Shown here one piece after another: positions 27,145-35,648 of a DNA stretch of 64,000 nt. The stretch is taken from positions 186,001 to 250,000 of the forward strand of contig NZ_JAGTAS010000058.1 of NCBI RefSeq assembly GCF_025685425.1, in the 5' to 3' direction. Within the stretch, counting starts at the first letter, position 1. Every line of letters begins with the position of its first letter. This DNA comes from Terriglobus albidus. GTDB taxonomy: Bacteria; Acidobacteriota; Terriglobia; Terriglobales; Acidobacteriaceae. The notes under the pieces are model-generated. The model ran no database searches and was not told the origin of the DNA. It was given only the letters and a program-made list of their open reading frames with translations. The position numbers were made by a program, and so were the translations under genes.

Positions 27145-28652
27145 TGACCGTCAGTCGGCGCGGCCAGCTGCAGGACCGAGGTTGCACCCTCTGGAAGCCC
27201 GTTCACGTTTGGACCAAGTTCTACCTGCGTGCGGATGACGTTGTCCGCAACCATGCGGCCGAAGACCGCTTGGCCCTTCTCGTTGAGGTGAGTACGATCC
27301 GGCTTCACGGTGCTACCATTCTCGGCATTGGCATCAGGATGGGTCGTCGCGTTGAACGCATCGGCTTGCTCCTGTGTCTTCGTCGACAGGAAATGCTGCG
27401 AGAGGCTGAAGAGATCGACAAATGTGACCTTCTCTTCCGCTGCAACACGGCGAGCTGCGGCCGAGTACTCTTCCAGGCCATCCTTAACCAGCTTGCCATC
27501 CTTGTAGTTCCGGCGAGAGAGCGAGCTGACGATGATCGGAATAGCGCCGATCGAGTGGACATCCTGAATAAAGCGGCGGAGGTTCTCGCTGTACAAGCCG
27601 TCCGCATCGGCGTGCCGCTTCGGATCGTCTTTCTGGTCGTTGTGGCCGAACTGGATGAAGTAGTAGCTTCCCTTCTCGTCCAGCGCCTTCTTCCACCAGC
27701 CTTCGTCAATGTAGCTTTTCGTACTGCGACCGTTCTGAGCCAGGTCAACACAGGTGACGTTCGGTGTGAGAGTCGCACAGAAGCCAGGCCCCCAGCCTCC
27801 TTCAAGCGCAACCGTTGAATCGCCGGTCAGCACAACCTTGAAGGGAGCACCTTGAATCACGCGCATGGCCAGCTGCCCCTCAGGCGGAAGTTCCGCCGCA
27901 TTTGGAAGCACATACGGCTGCAGAGCGGGAACAGCTTTGCCAAGGTCAACGGCGACGATGCGGCCGAAGACATAGCTTCCCTGCCAGTCAAGGTGTGTCT
28001 TATCCGGCTGCAGCTTTCCATCCTTGTCTTTCTTGGTGATGCCGAGCTTCAACCCTGCCTGCTCGCCGATACCATCCAGATACGCGATGCTCTCAGCCTG
28101 CAGATCGATCAGCGGTACTTGCATCTCCGTGGCAACCTGCTTCATCGTCGCTGCATGGGCCAGCAGATCGCTATGGATCTTGCCACCCTTTTCGAAGTAG
28201 CGGCGGGTCAGCGGGGTCACCAGCACAGGTTTGATACCGTGAGCGCGCGCTTCCTCCACGTAGCGGCGGAGGTTCTTCTCGTAGTCCGCCATGGAGACCT
28301 GCCGGTCGAGGTGTTCGGCTGTCTCCATATCGTTGTGCCCGAACTGAATCAGCATGTAATCGGGCTTTGTGCTCAGGCTGCGATCCCAGAGGCCAAGCTC
28401 GCGATAGGTCTTGGTGCTGGCGCCGCCCTTTGCCATGTTCAGGCAGTCGACCTTCTCCGAAAGATTGGCGCAGAAGCCGCGGCCATAGCCGGCATTGTCG
28501 GTCTGCGTGGAATCACCGACGAGATCGATACGCACTGTTGTCCCCGGCAGGCGATGGGCCGGTTGCGAACCGACATAGGCATCTTCGGCGACAGCGCCGG
28601 TAACGGCGGCACAGAGGAACAGCGCACCCACACTTCTGGCAGCGATCCGCAT
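27141..28652 (-). CDS. Tandem-domain rhamnogalacturonan acetylesterase (SGNH/CE12)
   Basis: A secreted esterase likely to remove acetyl groups from pectic polymers. After a signal peptide (GALFLCAAVTGAVAE), two complete SGNH domains lie in tandem. Domain 1 (about 40-245) has LVGDSTQTD, KGGASTKTY, FGHNDMET and DKTHLDWQG; domain 2 (about 272-485) has LTGDSTVAL, NGRSTKSY, FGHNDQKD and DRTHLNEKG. Each domain keeps the nucleophile Ser and the Asp-x-x-His pair, so both look active. A single-domain enzyme is about 250 residues, so this is an internal duplication or fusion. It lies 9 bases after the GH28 gene. The stop codon lies within the terminal repeat of the MITE-like element. Confidence 0.9.
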   Translation of the reverse strand: MRIAARSVGALFLCAAVTGAVAEDAYVGSQPAHRLPGTTVRIDLVGDSTQTDNAGYGRGFCANLSEKVDCLNMAKGGASTKTYRELGLWDRSLSTKPDYMLIQFGHNDMETAEHLDRQVSMADYEKNLRRYVEEARAHGIKPVLVTPLTRRYFEKGGKIHSDLLAHAATMKQVATEMQVPLIDLQAESIAYLDGIGEQAGLKLGITKKDKDGKLQPDKTHLDWQGSYVFGRIVAVDLGKAVPALQPYVLPNAAELPPEGQLAMRVIQGAPFKVVLTGDSTVALEGGWGPGFCATLTPNVTCVDLAQNGRSTKSYIDEGWWKKALDEKGSYYFIQFGHNDQKDDPKRHADADGLYSENLRRFIQDVHSIGAIPIIVSSLSRRNYKDGKLVKDGLEEYSAAARRVAAEEKVTFVDLFSLSQHFLSTKTQEQADAFNATTHPDANAENGSTVKPDRTHLNEKGQAVFGRMVADNVIRTQVELGPNVNGLPEGATSVLQLAAPTDGH

Positions 28653-28661
28653 CGTCTTCTC

Positions 28662-30086
28662 CTAATCCTGGTACGGAACAAACTTGTTATCGCAGCTAAA
28701 GTCCATCTTCACCTTTGGCGCCGCCGTTGTCGCCGTCACTCCAGATCCGGTAAAGGTGAAGTTCGCTCCTTTCGAGCCAACTGTGATGGAGCTATAACGT
28801 GCACGCACCTGCTCCGGCTTTATGCCGCGCACTTCGACACCATCCAGAGTCAATTCCGTCGGATGTTCCGCATTAAGACCCGCGACCTGGACGATACCCG
28901 GAGTCAGGCTGATGAAGTTCTCGATCCGGATCCCCTTGTAGTCAGGAGTCAGTGGGCCCTTCATACCGAGATCATCGATGCCGTCCGTCGTCTGTCCGTT
29001 ATAGAAGGGGCTGATGGAGATCGGTACGGGAACGTCGCGCAGGCAGAGGTTGCGATAGGTCACACTGCGGACAATGCCACCTCGCTGCACGTTGCTCTTG
29101 ATACGGACTCCGCTGGTGGTGTGATCGAGGGTCAGCGTATCCACCAGGATGTCGGACTCATCGCGGGCCTCGGAGCCCATCGACATGCCGTGACCGCTGT
29201 AGAAGTGGTTGTCGATCACGCTCATGTGGCGCACACCGGCCTTGATCGCAATGTTGTCATCGCCATTGTCGATCCAGCTTTTGGTGACGGTGACATTCTC
29301 AGAACTGCCGGGATCGATACCGTCGGTATTCCTTGCATCTGTGCCACGTACAGTAGGCGTAAGCAGATGCACGCCCCACGCGGTGAATCCGTTGGTATTG
29401 CTCACCGCAACGTGGAAGTTGGGCGAGTTGTGCAGGCGGATGCGATACAGAATAAGGCCGTCGGCGTGGCTCGCAATTAGAAGCCGTGGCGCGGAGTACT
29501 TCGTATTCGTCGGCTCCGCCGCGCGCGACTGTTGCCACCAGCTATAGCTCTTGCCGATCAACTGGCTTCCACCACGTCCATCGATAGCTCCGTCGCCCAT
29601 GATCGCGGCATTCTTGACATCTTTCACGCTGATGAGCGGCCTGCAGGGCGAGCTCTCAGGCCCTGAAGTACCGCATCCACCGGGTTTAGTGTCGTAGAGC
29701 TTGGGATCACGTGAACCGTAGAGCGTTACCCCTTTGTCCACCAACAGCGTGACACTCTCGCGCAGTTCCAGCGGGCCACTGAGAAATGCGTTCTGCGCGC
29801 CGTCAGCACGCAGTGCTACCGCCTTTCCGCTGCCACAGCTGTCGAGCGCATGCTGAATGCGTTCCGTATCGAGCTTCTGCTCGTCTTCTTCCCGCAGAGC
29901 GTTGTTCTCCGCGTGCAGTTTTGCCTTCAGTACGGTACAGGCTGCAGGGATAACGGGCTCGGTAACATGGCGCGTGTCCTGGGCTCCAATGGGAGCTATA
30001 GCAACGACACTCAAGGCAGCGAACGAGAGAGCAAGAACAGCAGGACGGATCACGGAACTCCAATTCAAGACGGCAAGGGGATACAC
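28662..30086 (-). CDS. GH28 polygalacturonase, secreted
   Basis: Inverting endo- or exo-polygalacturonase-type beta-helix enzyme of 474 residues. The signal peptide (ALSFAALSVVAIAPIGAQ) precedes a catalytic region with all GH28 motifs: NTDGIDPGSSENV (first catalytic Asp), NGDDNIAIK (Asp pair), SGHGMSMGSE (catalytic His) and GVRIKSN (Arg/Lys for the carboxylate). It heads the minus-strand pectin cluster, 9 bases before the acetylesterase gene. A LacI-type palindrome lies 55-70 bases upstream of its start. Whether cutting is internal or terminal cannot be judged from sequence alone. Confidence 0.94.
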   Translation of the reverse strand: MYPLAVLNWSSVIRPAVLALSFAALSVVAIAPIGAQDTRHVTEPVIPAACTVLKAKLHAENNALREEDEQKLDTERIQHALDSCGSGKAVALRADGAQNAFLSGPLELRESVTLLVDKGVTLYGSRDPKLYDTKPGGCGTSGPESSPCRPLISVKDVKNAAIMGDGAIDGRGGSQLIGKSYSWWQQSRAAEPTNTKYSAPRLLIASHADGLILYRIRLHNSPNFHVAVSNTNGFTAWGVHLLTPTVRGTDARNTDGIDPGSSENVTVTKSWIDNGDDNIAIKAGVRHMSVIDNHFYSGHGMSMGSEARDESDILVDTLTLDHTTSGVRIKSNVQRGGIVRSVTYRNLCLRDVPVPISISPFYNGQTTDGIDDLGMKGPLTPDYKGIRIENFISLTPGIVQVAGLNAEHPTELTLDGVEVRGIKPEQVRARYSSITVGSKGANFTFTGSGVTATTAAPKVKMDFSCDNKFVPYQD

Positions 30087-30140
30087 CGGGGTGCTCGCCT
30101 GAACTATAAGGATCAGGATTTCCTTCCGTCAAATTAAATC

Positions 30141-30156
30141 AAAACGTTTCAATGAA
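30141..30156 (-). promoter_or_regulatory. Putative LacI-family operator before the GH28 operon
   Basis: On the minus strand CATTGAAACGTTTTGA has a perfect AAACGTTT core. It shares its first ten bases with the site upstream of the TonB receptor (25662-25677). It lies between the esterase stop and the GH28 start. Confidence 0.52.
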
Positions 30157-30164
30157 AAGACGAA

Positions 30165-31829
30165 CTACGTCCCGGGCTGACGGTAGTGGGCTTGAGCCGC
30201 CAATTCTCGTTCTTCTACACGAGGATCTGAGACAACCGCTGGCTTATCGTCCCAAGTCAGCGTGAAACGCTTCGATAGATCGTAAACTGGCCAGTGCGGA
30301 ATCGCCGGGTTGTTCGGATTCCCGGTTTTGGCGTAGGCCAGCAGGGTCTCACTCATGGCATCGGCCAGAGGTTGGGCGTGGCTCACATCTTCTGCAGAAG
30401 CCCCAATCATTCCGGGCGCGAGTGCGAGGTTATCGAAGTAAAACGGGATATCAAGCGTATGCGGAGCACCGAACTTTCCACCAGCAACCGGCGACGGCCA
30501 GTTCATCTGATAGACCCAGGTGCGGCTTGCGGCAGGGCTTTGCGCACGCCGCTCCGCTTCGATCACCTGCCCCGGCCATGACCGGAAGGCCGTCGCCGCA
30601 GCGAAGAACACATCCGAAGGAGAATACTGCGGATACCAGCCCCGATATTTCGCAACAACTTCCTGCGGATCGATGCCGCCCAGGAAGCTGCCCACATTCT
30701 TCGTCAGTGCCGCCGGAACCTCATCCCACGTCAATGAAAAAAGGGCAGGCTGAGAGCCGCCGATCAGCCCGCGCGTCTCGTCATGCGTGTTTCCGAGGAT
30801 CATGGGCACGTTCACTGAGAGCGGAGATGCATCGGGAGCAAACGGATCGCGCGGAAGGGCGCCGCCATCGACGACCGGAAGCCATGCACTGCTGACACGT
30901 GCGGCATCTTCCAGTGCCTCGATCGGCAGCGCATCGAGTCTCTGCCTCAAGTGACTGCCAGGCAGTTGATCTAACCCAAGCTTTACCAGAAACGCACGTG
31001 TACGTTCGGTAGCGATCTTCTTCGGGGCGGCGGTGACCTGCTGGCCGCTCATGCTCATAACGCGATGAAAGAGGCCATGTGCTGCCGGCATGGCCATGAG
31101 CGTGGCGCACTTGGCTCCTCCGCCGGACTGTCCCCAGATTGTGACCCGGTTCGGATCGCCGCCGAAAGCTGCGATGTTGTCGCGGACCCAGCGCAGAGCC
31201 AGCACCAGGTCCAGCATGCCCACGTTCCCGGAATCTGCATACGCCGGATCATCGGTCAGCTCGGCGAGATAAAGAAATCCGAAGGCATTCAGACGGTGAT
31301 TGACGGTCACAACGACCGCATCGCCACGGCGCGCCAATCGCGTTCCATCATAGAGAGCGGCATTGACGGTACCGCTGTTGTAGGCGCCACCGTGAATGTA
31401 AAAGAGTACCGGCCGCCGTTCATGACCCGCGCGCGATGGTGACGGAGTCCACACATTCAGATGAAGACAGTCTTCGCTGATCTCGCCTTCGTCGGACGGC
31501 AGGTGATAGGTCTCAGTGATCGTGCGTGCTTCTTCGCGGCGGGCGCGTCCTACACCGAGCTGCGGGGAGCGGTCTCCCCACGTTGTGGCATTGCGAATAC
31601 CTTTCCAGGGACTTACTGGAACAGGAGGCTGAAAGCGGCGGGCCTTGGTATCAGCACCATAGGGAATCCCCAGAAAGTTTGTGATGCCATCGCGCACCGT
31701 GCCACGCACATCACCCGCGGTAGTACGCACCACCGGTACCGACTCCGCCGCCGCCCATGCAAAGACTGATCGGGAAGAAAGCAAGGCAGCAGCACCAAGC
31801 CCATGTTGCAACAACTCACGACGACGCAC
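30165..31829 (-). CDS. Exported carboxylesterase type B
   Basis: An alpha/beta hydrolase of about 554 residues of the carboxylesterase/cholinesterase family. A Tat signal (RRRELLQHGLGAAALLSS) comes first. Family marks are NFLGIPYG, EDCLHLNVWTP, the oxyanion loop YIHGGAY, the nucleophile elbow GQSGGG and a late GAPHTLDIPFYF region carrying the catalytic His. I use the GTG at 31829, which follows GAGGGAGA. An in-frame ATG at 31904 would start inside the galT terminator hairpin and is unlikely. In this context it may act on acyl or feruloyl esters of pectin, but it could be a general esterase. The gene is on the same strand as, and upstream of, the GH28 operon. Confidence 0.88.
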   Translation of the reverse strand: MRRRELLQHGLGAAALLSSRSVFAWAAAESVPVVRTTAGDVRGTVRDGITNFLGIPYGADTKARRFQPPVPVSPWKGIRNATTWGDRSPQLGVGRARREEARTITETYHLPSDEGEISEDCLHLNVWTPSPSRAGHERRPVLFYIHGGAYNSGTVNAALYDGTRLARRGDAVVVTVNHRLNAFGFLYLAELTDDPAYADSGNVGMLDLVLALRWVRDNIAAFGGDPNRVTIWGQSGGGAKCATLMAMPAAHGLFHRVMSMSGQQVTAAPKKIATERTRAFLVKLGLDQLPGSHLRQRLDALPIEALEDAARVSSAWLPVVDGGALPRDPFAPDASPLSVNVPMILGNTHDETRGLIGGSQPALFSLTWDEVPAALTKNVGSFLGGIDPQEVVAKYRGWYPQYSPSDVFFAAATAFRSWPGQVIEAERRAQSPAASRTWVYQMNWPSPVAGGKFGAPHTLDIPFYFDNLALAPGMIGASAEDVSHAQPLADAMSETLLAYAKTGNPNNPAIPHWPVYDLSKRFTLTWDDKPAVVSDPRVEERELAAQAHYRQPGT

Positions 31830-31856
31830 TCTGGTCTCCCTCAGAGCCGCCGAAAA

Positions 31857-31921
31857 GAAAATGCGGCTCGGTTCATTCTTGCCAGACTTGAGGCAAAAGA
31901 ACAAACGAGCCGCATTCTCGG
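31857..31921 (-). terminator. Terminator of the galK-galT operon
   Basis: Minus-strand AATGCGGCTCG and CGAGCCGCATT (11 bp, perfect) enclose a loop of about 36 bases that contains a smaller hairpin, then TTCTTTTC. It starts about 10 bases after the galT stop. Confidence 0.72.
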
Positions 31922-31929
31922 AACGTTTC

Positions 31930-32964
31930 TTAGGAGCCCTGCATCACCGAGCGAAGCGTCGCCGCTGCAGACTCCGGTGTGATATCGCGTTGGGGCGACC
32001 CCAGCAGCTCAAACCCAACCATGAACTTACGCACCGTGGCCGAGCGCAGCAGCGGCGGATAGAAATGCGCGTGCAGGGTCCATTCCGGATGGGGCTTGCC
32101 ATCTGACGGAGCCGGGTGAAAGCCCATCGAGTATGGGAACGGTGTATCGAAGACGCGGTTGTACCCCGCCGTCAGCGTATGCAGAATATCCGCAAGCCCA
32201 TCGCGTTCTTCCGCACTCAAGGCTGTAAACGAGGACACGGGGCAGCGCGGCAACAATAACGTCTCGAAGGGCCATACTGCCCAGAACGGCACGACCGCCA
32301 CCCAGGTTTCGTTTGAGGCAACCGCGCGTTCCTGCTCGATGAGTTCGGTGCGCAGATAGGCTGAGAGCAGCGGCTCCTGAGACTTCGCGTAGTATTCCTG
32401 CTGCGCGGCGAGCTCCATCAGCGGCTCGTTCGGAATATGTTCTGTCGCCCAGACCTGTCCGTGGGGATGCGGATTGCTGGCTCCCATCATCGCTCCGCGA
32501 TTTTCGAAGATCTGAACGTACTGAATCTCCGGACGAGCTCCAAGTTCTTCGGCCTGCGAGGTCCACATATCCACGACACACCGAATCTTTCCGACCTCCA
32601 TCGTCGCCAGCGTAAGGTCGTGCCGGGGATCGAAACAGAGTACGCGGCAGATGCCTCGCTCGGTCTCTGCACGCAACAGGCCATAGCCCAGATCAAGCTG
32701 TGCCTGCGGAACATCCTGCTTCAACGCAGCAAAATCATTCGGAAAGACGTACGTGCTCTCGTACTGTGGCGTCCGTTCTCCGTTGGCGCGCATGTTGCCA
32801 GGGCAGAGATAACACGTGGGATCGTAGGTAATAGGTGCGGGAACAGCCGGTGTCTCCATCTGTCCCTGCCATGGGCGCTGGGTGCGATGTGGCGATACCA
32901 GAACCCACTCACGGCGGAGCGGATTCCAGCGGCGATGCGGGGCTTGCAGCCAAAGTGTTTCCAT
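31930..32964 (-). CDS. galT: Galactose-1-phosphate uridylyltransferase
   Basis: Leloir-pathway enzyme exchanging UMP between UDP-glucose and galactose-1-phosphate. Zinc-ligand-type CYLCPGN and the nucleophile motif NPHPHGQVW (His-Pro-His) are present, and the length of 344 residues is typical. The ATG at 32962-32964 overlaps the galK stop (TGATG), pointing to translational coupling. An alternative upstream extension to 33156 would run antisense-like inside galK and lacks conservation, so it is rejected. With galK it can use galactose freed from pectic side chains. Confidence 0.95.
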   Translation of the reverse strand: METLWLQAPHRRWNPLRREWVLVSPHRTQRPWQGQMETPAVPAPITYDPTCYLCPGNMRANGERTPQYESTYVFPNDFAALKQDVPQAQLDLGYGLLRAETERGICRVLCFDPRHDLTLATMEVGKIRCVVDMWTSQAEELGARPEIQYVQIFENRGAMMGASNPHPHGQVWATEHIPNEPLMELAAQQEYYAKSQEPLLSAYLRTELIEQERAVASNETWVAVVPFWAVWPFETLLLPRCPVSSFTALSAEERDGLADILHTLTAGYNRVFDTPFPYSMGFHPAPSDGKPHPEWTLHAHFYPPLLRSATVRKFMVGFELLGSPQRDITPESAAATLRSVMQGS

Positions 32965-34130
32965 CAGGCACGCTCCTTTGCCGCCAGCTTCACTGCTCCA
33001 TCGACGGCATCGCAGACGTATACCTCTGGCTGAATGTCGAAGCGTTGCTGATATGCATCCTTGATGGATGCGGTGAACGTATCCACATCTTCTTTGCGAA
33101 CGAGATTCACGGTGCAGCCGCCAAAACCGCCGCCGGTCAGACGTGCTCCCACGCATCCCTGCAGTGTCATCGCCGTTTCCACCAGGAAGTCGATCTCTTC
33201 ACAACTACATTCGAAGTCGTCTCTCTGGCTGACGTGCGAGTCCAGCATCAGTTCGCCAAATCGCTTGGCGTCGCCGGCCAGGAGAGCCTCGCGCGCGGCC
33301 ATGACACGGCCATTTTCCGAGATCACATGACGGCAGCGCTTGTATGCATCTTCCGGCATCTGGTCTGCGCACTGCTCCAATTGTTCGAGCGCGGCATCGC
33401 CGAGATCGCGCAGCCCTGGGAAACGCTCCCGCAACACCTGCTGTCCTGTCTCAACACCTTTACGGCGGCTGCCGTAGTCGCCGGCAGCGATGGAATGCTT
33501 CACCAGCGAGTTGCAGGCAACAATCCTCAACTCGGCAAGCGCACCGCTGGTCACCGGCACCAGATCATAGGTCAGGTCGCGTGTTTGCAGCAGCAGTGCA
33601 TGACCCTCCTTGGCGGCGGTAACAACAAACTGATCCATGATGCCGCATGGAGACTGCACAAAGATGTTCTCAGCTCTCTGGCAGAGCAATGCGATCTCTG
33701 CATCGGTCATGGTCTTACCGCTGCGATGCAGTATGGCAAGGCAAGAGGCAACCTCGATGGAAGCGGACGAACTCAATCCCGCGCCTAAAGGGACATTGCC
33801 GCTGACATCGATGACGAAAGGCGGAGGCGAAATGCCCAGCTTTACCAGCTCATGCAGCACGCCGACCGGATAGTCGCTCCAGGCATGGCGGCGCTCCTGC
33901 AGGTCTTTCCAGCCCCCCTCGGCGACACCTGCGAACTGATGGCTACGGAAGAGGTAGTGACGGCTGTCGCCATCGGCGATCTTGACTTCGGTGTAATACG
34001 GAATCGCGATCGGAAGCACATAGCCGCCGCTGTAGTCAGTATGTTCACCCAGCAGGTTCACACGCGCGGGAGCACGGAAGACGCTCTCGTGCTGCGTTGA
34101 AAACGATGTACTCAAAGGGATGCCACCCAT
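32964..34130 (-). CDS. galK: Galactokinase
   Basis: GHMP-family kinase forming galactose-1-phosphate. Motifs in order: RAPARVNLLGEHTDYSGGYV (galactokinase signature), PLGAGLSSSASIEVA (ATP loop), CGIMDQF and LTGGGFGGC. The ATG at 34130 gives 388 residues, near the family norm. A TTG ten codons upstream is less likely, and neither start has a strong ribosome site. The gene is coupled to galT and follows the LacI-type regulator gene by 148 bases on the same strand. Confidence 0.95.
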   Translation of the reverse strand: MGGIPLSTSFSTQHESVFRAPARVNLLGEHTDYSGGYVLPIAIPYYTEVKIADGDSRHYLFRSHQFAGVAEGGWKDLQERRHAWSDYPVGVLHELVKLGISPPPFVIDVSGNVPLGAGLSSSASIEVASCLAILHRSGKTMTDAEIALLCQRAENIFVQSPCGIMDQFVVTAAKEGHALLLQTRDLTYDLVPVTSGALAELRIVACNSLVKHSIAAGDYGSRRKGVETGQQVLRERFPGLRDLGDAALEQLEQCADQMPEDAYKRCRHVISENGRVMAAREALLAGDAKRFGELMLDSHVSQRDDFECSCEEIDFLVETAMTLQGCVGARLTGGGFGGCTVNLVRKEDVDTFTASIKDAYQQRFDIQPEVYVCDAVDGAVKLAAKERA

Positions 34131-34278
34131 TCCAAAGGAGAATTCAGGACAAGATAACAACGACAGAACAAGCTGCCCCAGTTATTTTCGCACCTTACCC
34201 GGTAACGTACACGAAAACGGGTATGCATGAAAGCGCATGGAGAACTTTTCATTCCCTCCGCGTTTTCGCAGATATTAT

Positions 34279-35355
34279 TCATTCTGTGAGTTGGGTGTCC
34301 TGATCGAGCCCATCGCCAAAGAGCGAGAGGTTGCTGCGAAGCACCAGATGCGGCGCCAACCTGGTAACCGGTGGAACCGCCTTCAACCCCAGCAGATGAG
34401 CATAGAGCAGCTCGATCGCCATACGTCCCTGGGTAAACGGGCGCTGGTGCACGGAACAGAGAATCCGGTCGGTCTCGATAAGAGGAATCAGTTCCGGAAA
34501 GATGTCGGTCGTTACAATCTTCAATCGGCCAAGGAGCTTTGCCTCATCGGCGGCGCGCAACACCGGCAGGCTATTCGCCGTTCCCAGATAAATACCGCCG
34601 AGATCGCGATGACGCCGGAAGAGCCGGCGCGCTGCCTGATAGCCTTGTTCAGGATCTTCGTGGGACTCGAGCGGTGGCAGCAACCTGAGATGAGGCGCAT
34701 GAACAGCCAACGATGCAGAGAAGCCTCGCAGCTTTTCGCTATGGTCCTGGATGCGGAGGTCTCCCGCAATCATAGCCACCTTCGCGGCTTCGGGAAGAAC
34801 ACGCCCCAATAGATCTGCAGCGATATTGCCGCTGACCGTGGCATCTACAGAAACGGATGCTATGCGTCCCAGCAAAGGAGCGTCGCTGCCGATAAAGAGA
34901 ATTGGAGGAGCGTCGTCTCTGCGAAACAGTGCTGATAGTGCCGATGGATTACCGGGAGCCAGCACAACGCCATCGAACTGTCGCCAGCGGGCCCGCTCCA
35001 TGCACTCTACATCGCCGTCTCCCAGGCGGGGAAAGCTGAAAAAATGCAGCTCCAGAGGAGCTGCGGTCGTGAGACGTTCCGCGGCAAGGCGCATGCCCGC
35101 GCGCATGGAATCGAAGAAGACTGCAACGCGTTCCGGGAGAAAGATACCGAAGTGGAGTGTCCGTGAGAGCTTCAAATGCCGTGCGGCGACATTCGGCGAG
35201 TAGTTCAGCTTCTTTGCCATACGCAGCACACGTTCCCGTGTCTGCTCGCTGATACCGGACCGGTTGTGAAGAGCACGGTCTACCGTGCCAATGGAGATGC
35301 CCAGCGCTGTTGCGATCTCGCGAATCCCGTTAGGTTTGGCTGGACGTCTGGGCAC
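34279..35355 (-). CDS. LacI-family regulator, probable galactose-operon regulator
   Basis: The N-terminal HTH (GIREIATALGISIGTVDRAL) and hinge (YSPNVAARHLKLSR) are clear. The C-terminal domain is a type I periplasmic-binding fold (LHFGIFLPERVAVFFDSM, GRIASVSVDATVSGNIAADL, KIVTTDIFPELIPLI). 'GTVDRAL' in place of the usual 'STVSRVL' is characteristic of a subgroup with substrate-binding domains related to xylose/ribose-type binding proteins. At 358 residues it has normal length. It precedes galK-galT in the same direction, so control of those genes is the simplest inference; it may be autoregulated. Confidence 0.88.
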   Translation of the reverse strand: MPRRPAKPNGIREIATALGISIGTVDRALHNRSGISEQTRERVLRMAKKLNYSPNVAARHLKLSRTLHFGIFLPERVAVFFDSMRAGMRLAAERLTTAAPLELHFFSFPRLGDGDVECMERARWRQFDGVVLAPGNPSALSALFRRDDAPPILFIGSDAPLLGRIASVSVDATVSGNIAADLLGRVLPEAAKVAMIAGDLRIQDHSEKLRGFSASLAVHAPHLRLLPPLESHEDPEQGYQAARRLFRRHRDLGGIYLGTANSLPVLRAADEAKLLGRLKIVTTDIFPELIPLIETDRILCSVHQRPFTQGRMAIELLYAHLLGLKAVPPVTRLAPHLVLRSNLSLFGDGLDQDTQLTE

Positions 35356-35416
35356 ACTTTCATCCTAAGGGCTTATTGACTGGCAGGAGTAGCCGGTCGA
35401 TAACTGCCGGTACCTC

Positions 35417-35523
35417 AGCGGCTGAAGCCGCTTCTCTCACTGCCCTGATACGGGACGGCTGAAAGCCGTCCCCTTAAGCGAGGCATTCGCACCTGCGGCG
35501 CGAACGGTTGCGCAAAGCGCAAC
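35417..35523. repeat. REP-like cluster of three hairpins
   Basis: Three adjacent perfect inverted repeats lie in the spacer between the LacI regulator and the DegT gene: AGCGGCT-GA-AGCCGCT (35417-35432), GGGACGGCT-GAA-AGCCGTCCC (35452-35472) and GTTGCGC-AAA-GCGCAAC (35507-35523). The first two share the 'CGGCTGAA(A)GCCG' style of REP sequences that I associate with Acidobacteriota. No second copy is in the window, so calling it a repeat family is inference. Confidence 0.55.
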
Positions 35524-35648
35524 GGCTGGCTCGGGCGATTCGACTCCATTGTTTACAAGACTGAAGGCCTTGCGGCTTCCAAGCTTTGAGCACTTAGCTG
35601 CACAGTCATCCCGATAGTTCGGGAACATGTAAAGCAAAGAGAAGAGCG

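Noticed and set aside
27852-29480. 542-codon plus-strand open frame across the acetylesterase and GH28 genes
   Set aside because: It is antisense to two genes with complete catalytic motifs; no family resemblance and no ribosome site.
31830-31904. N-terminal extension of the carboxylesterase to the ATG at 31904
   Set aside because: It would start inside the terminator hairpin of galT; the GTG at 31829 has a ribosome site and opens a Tat signal.
32965-33156. Longer GalT starting at 33156
   Set aside because: The added 64 codons overlap galK and are unlike GalT; the coupled ATG at 32964 fits the family start.
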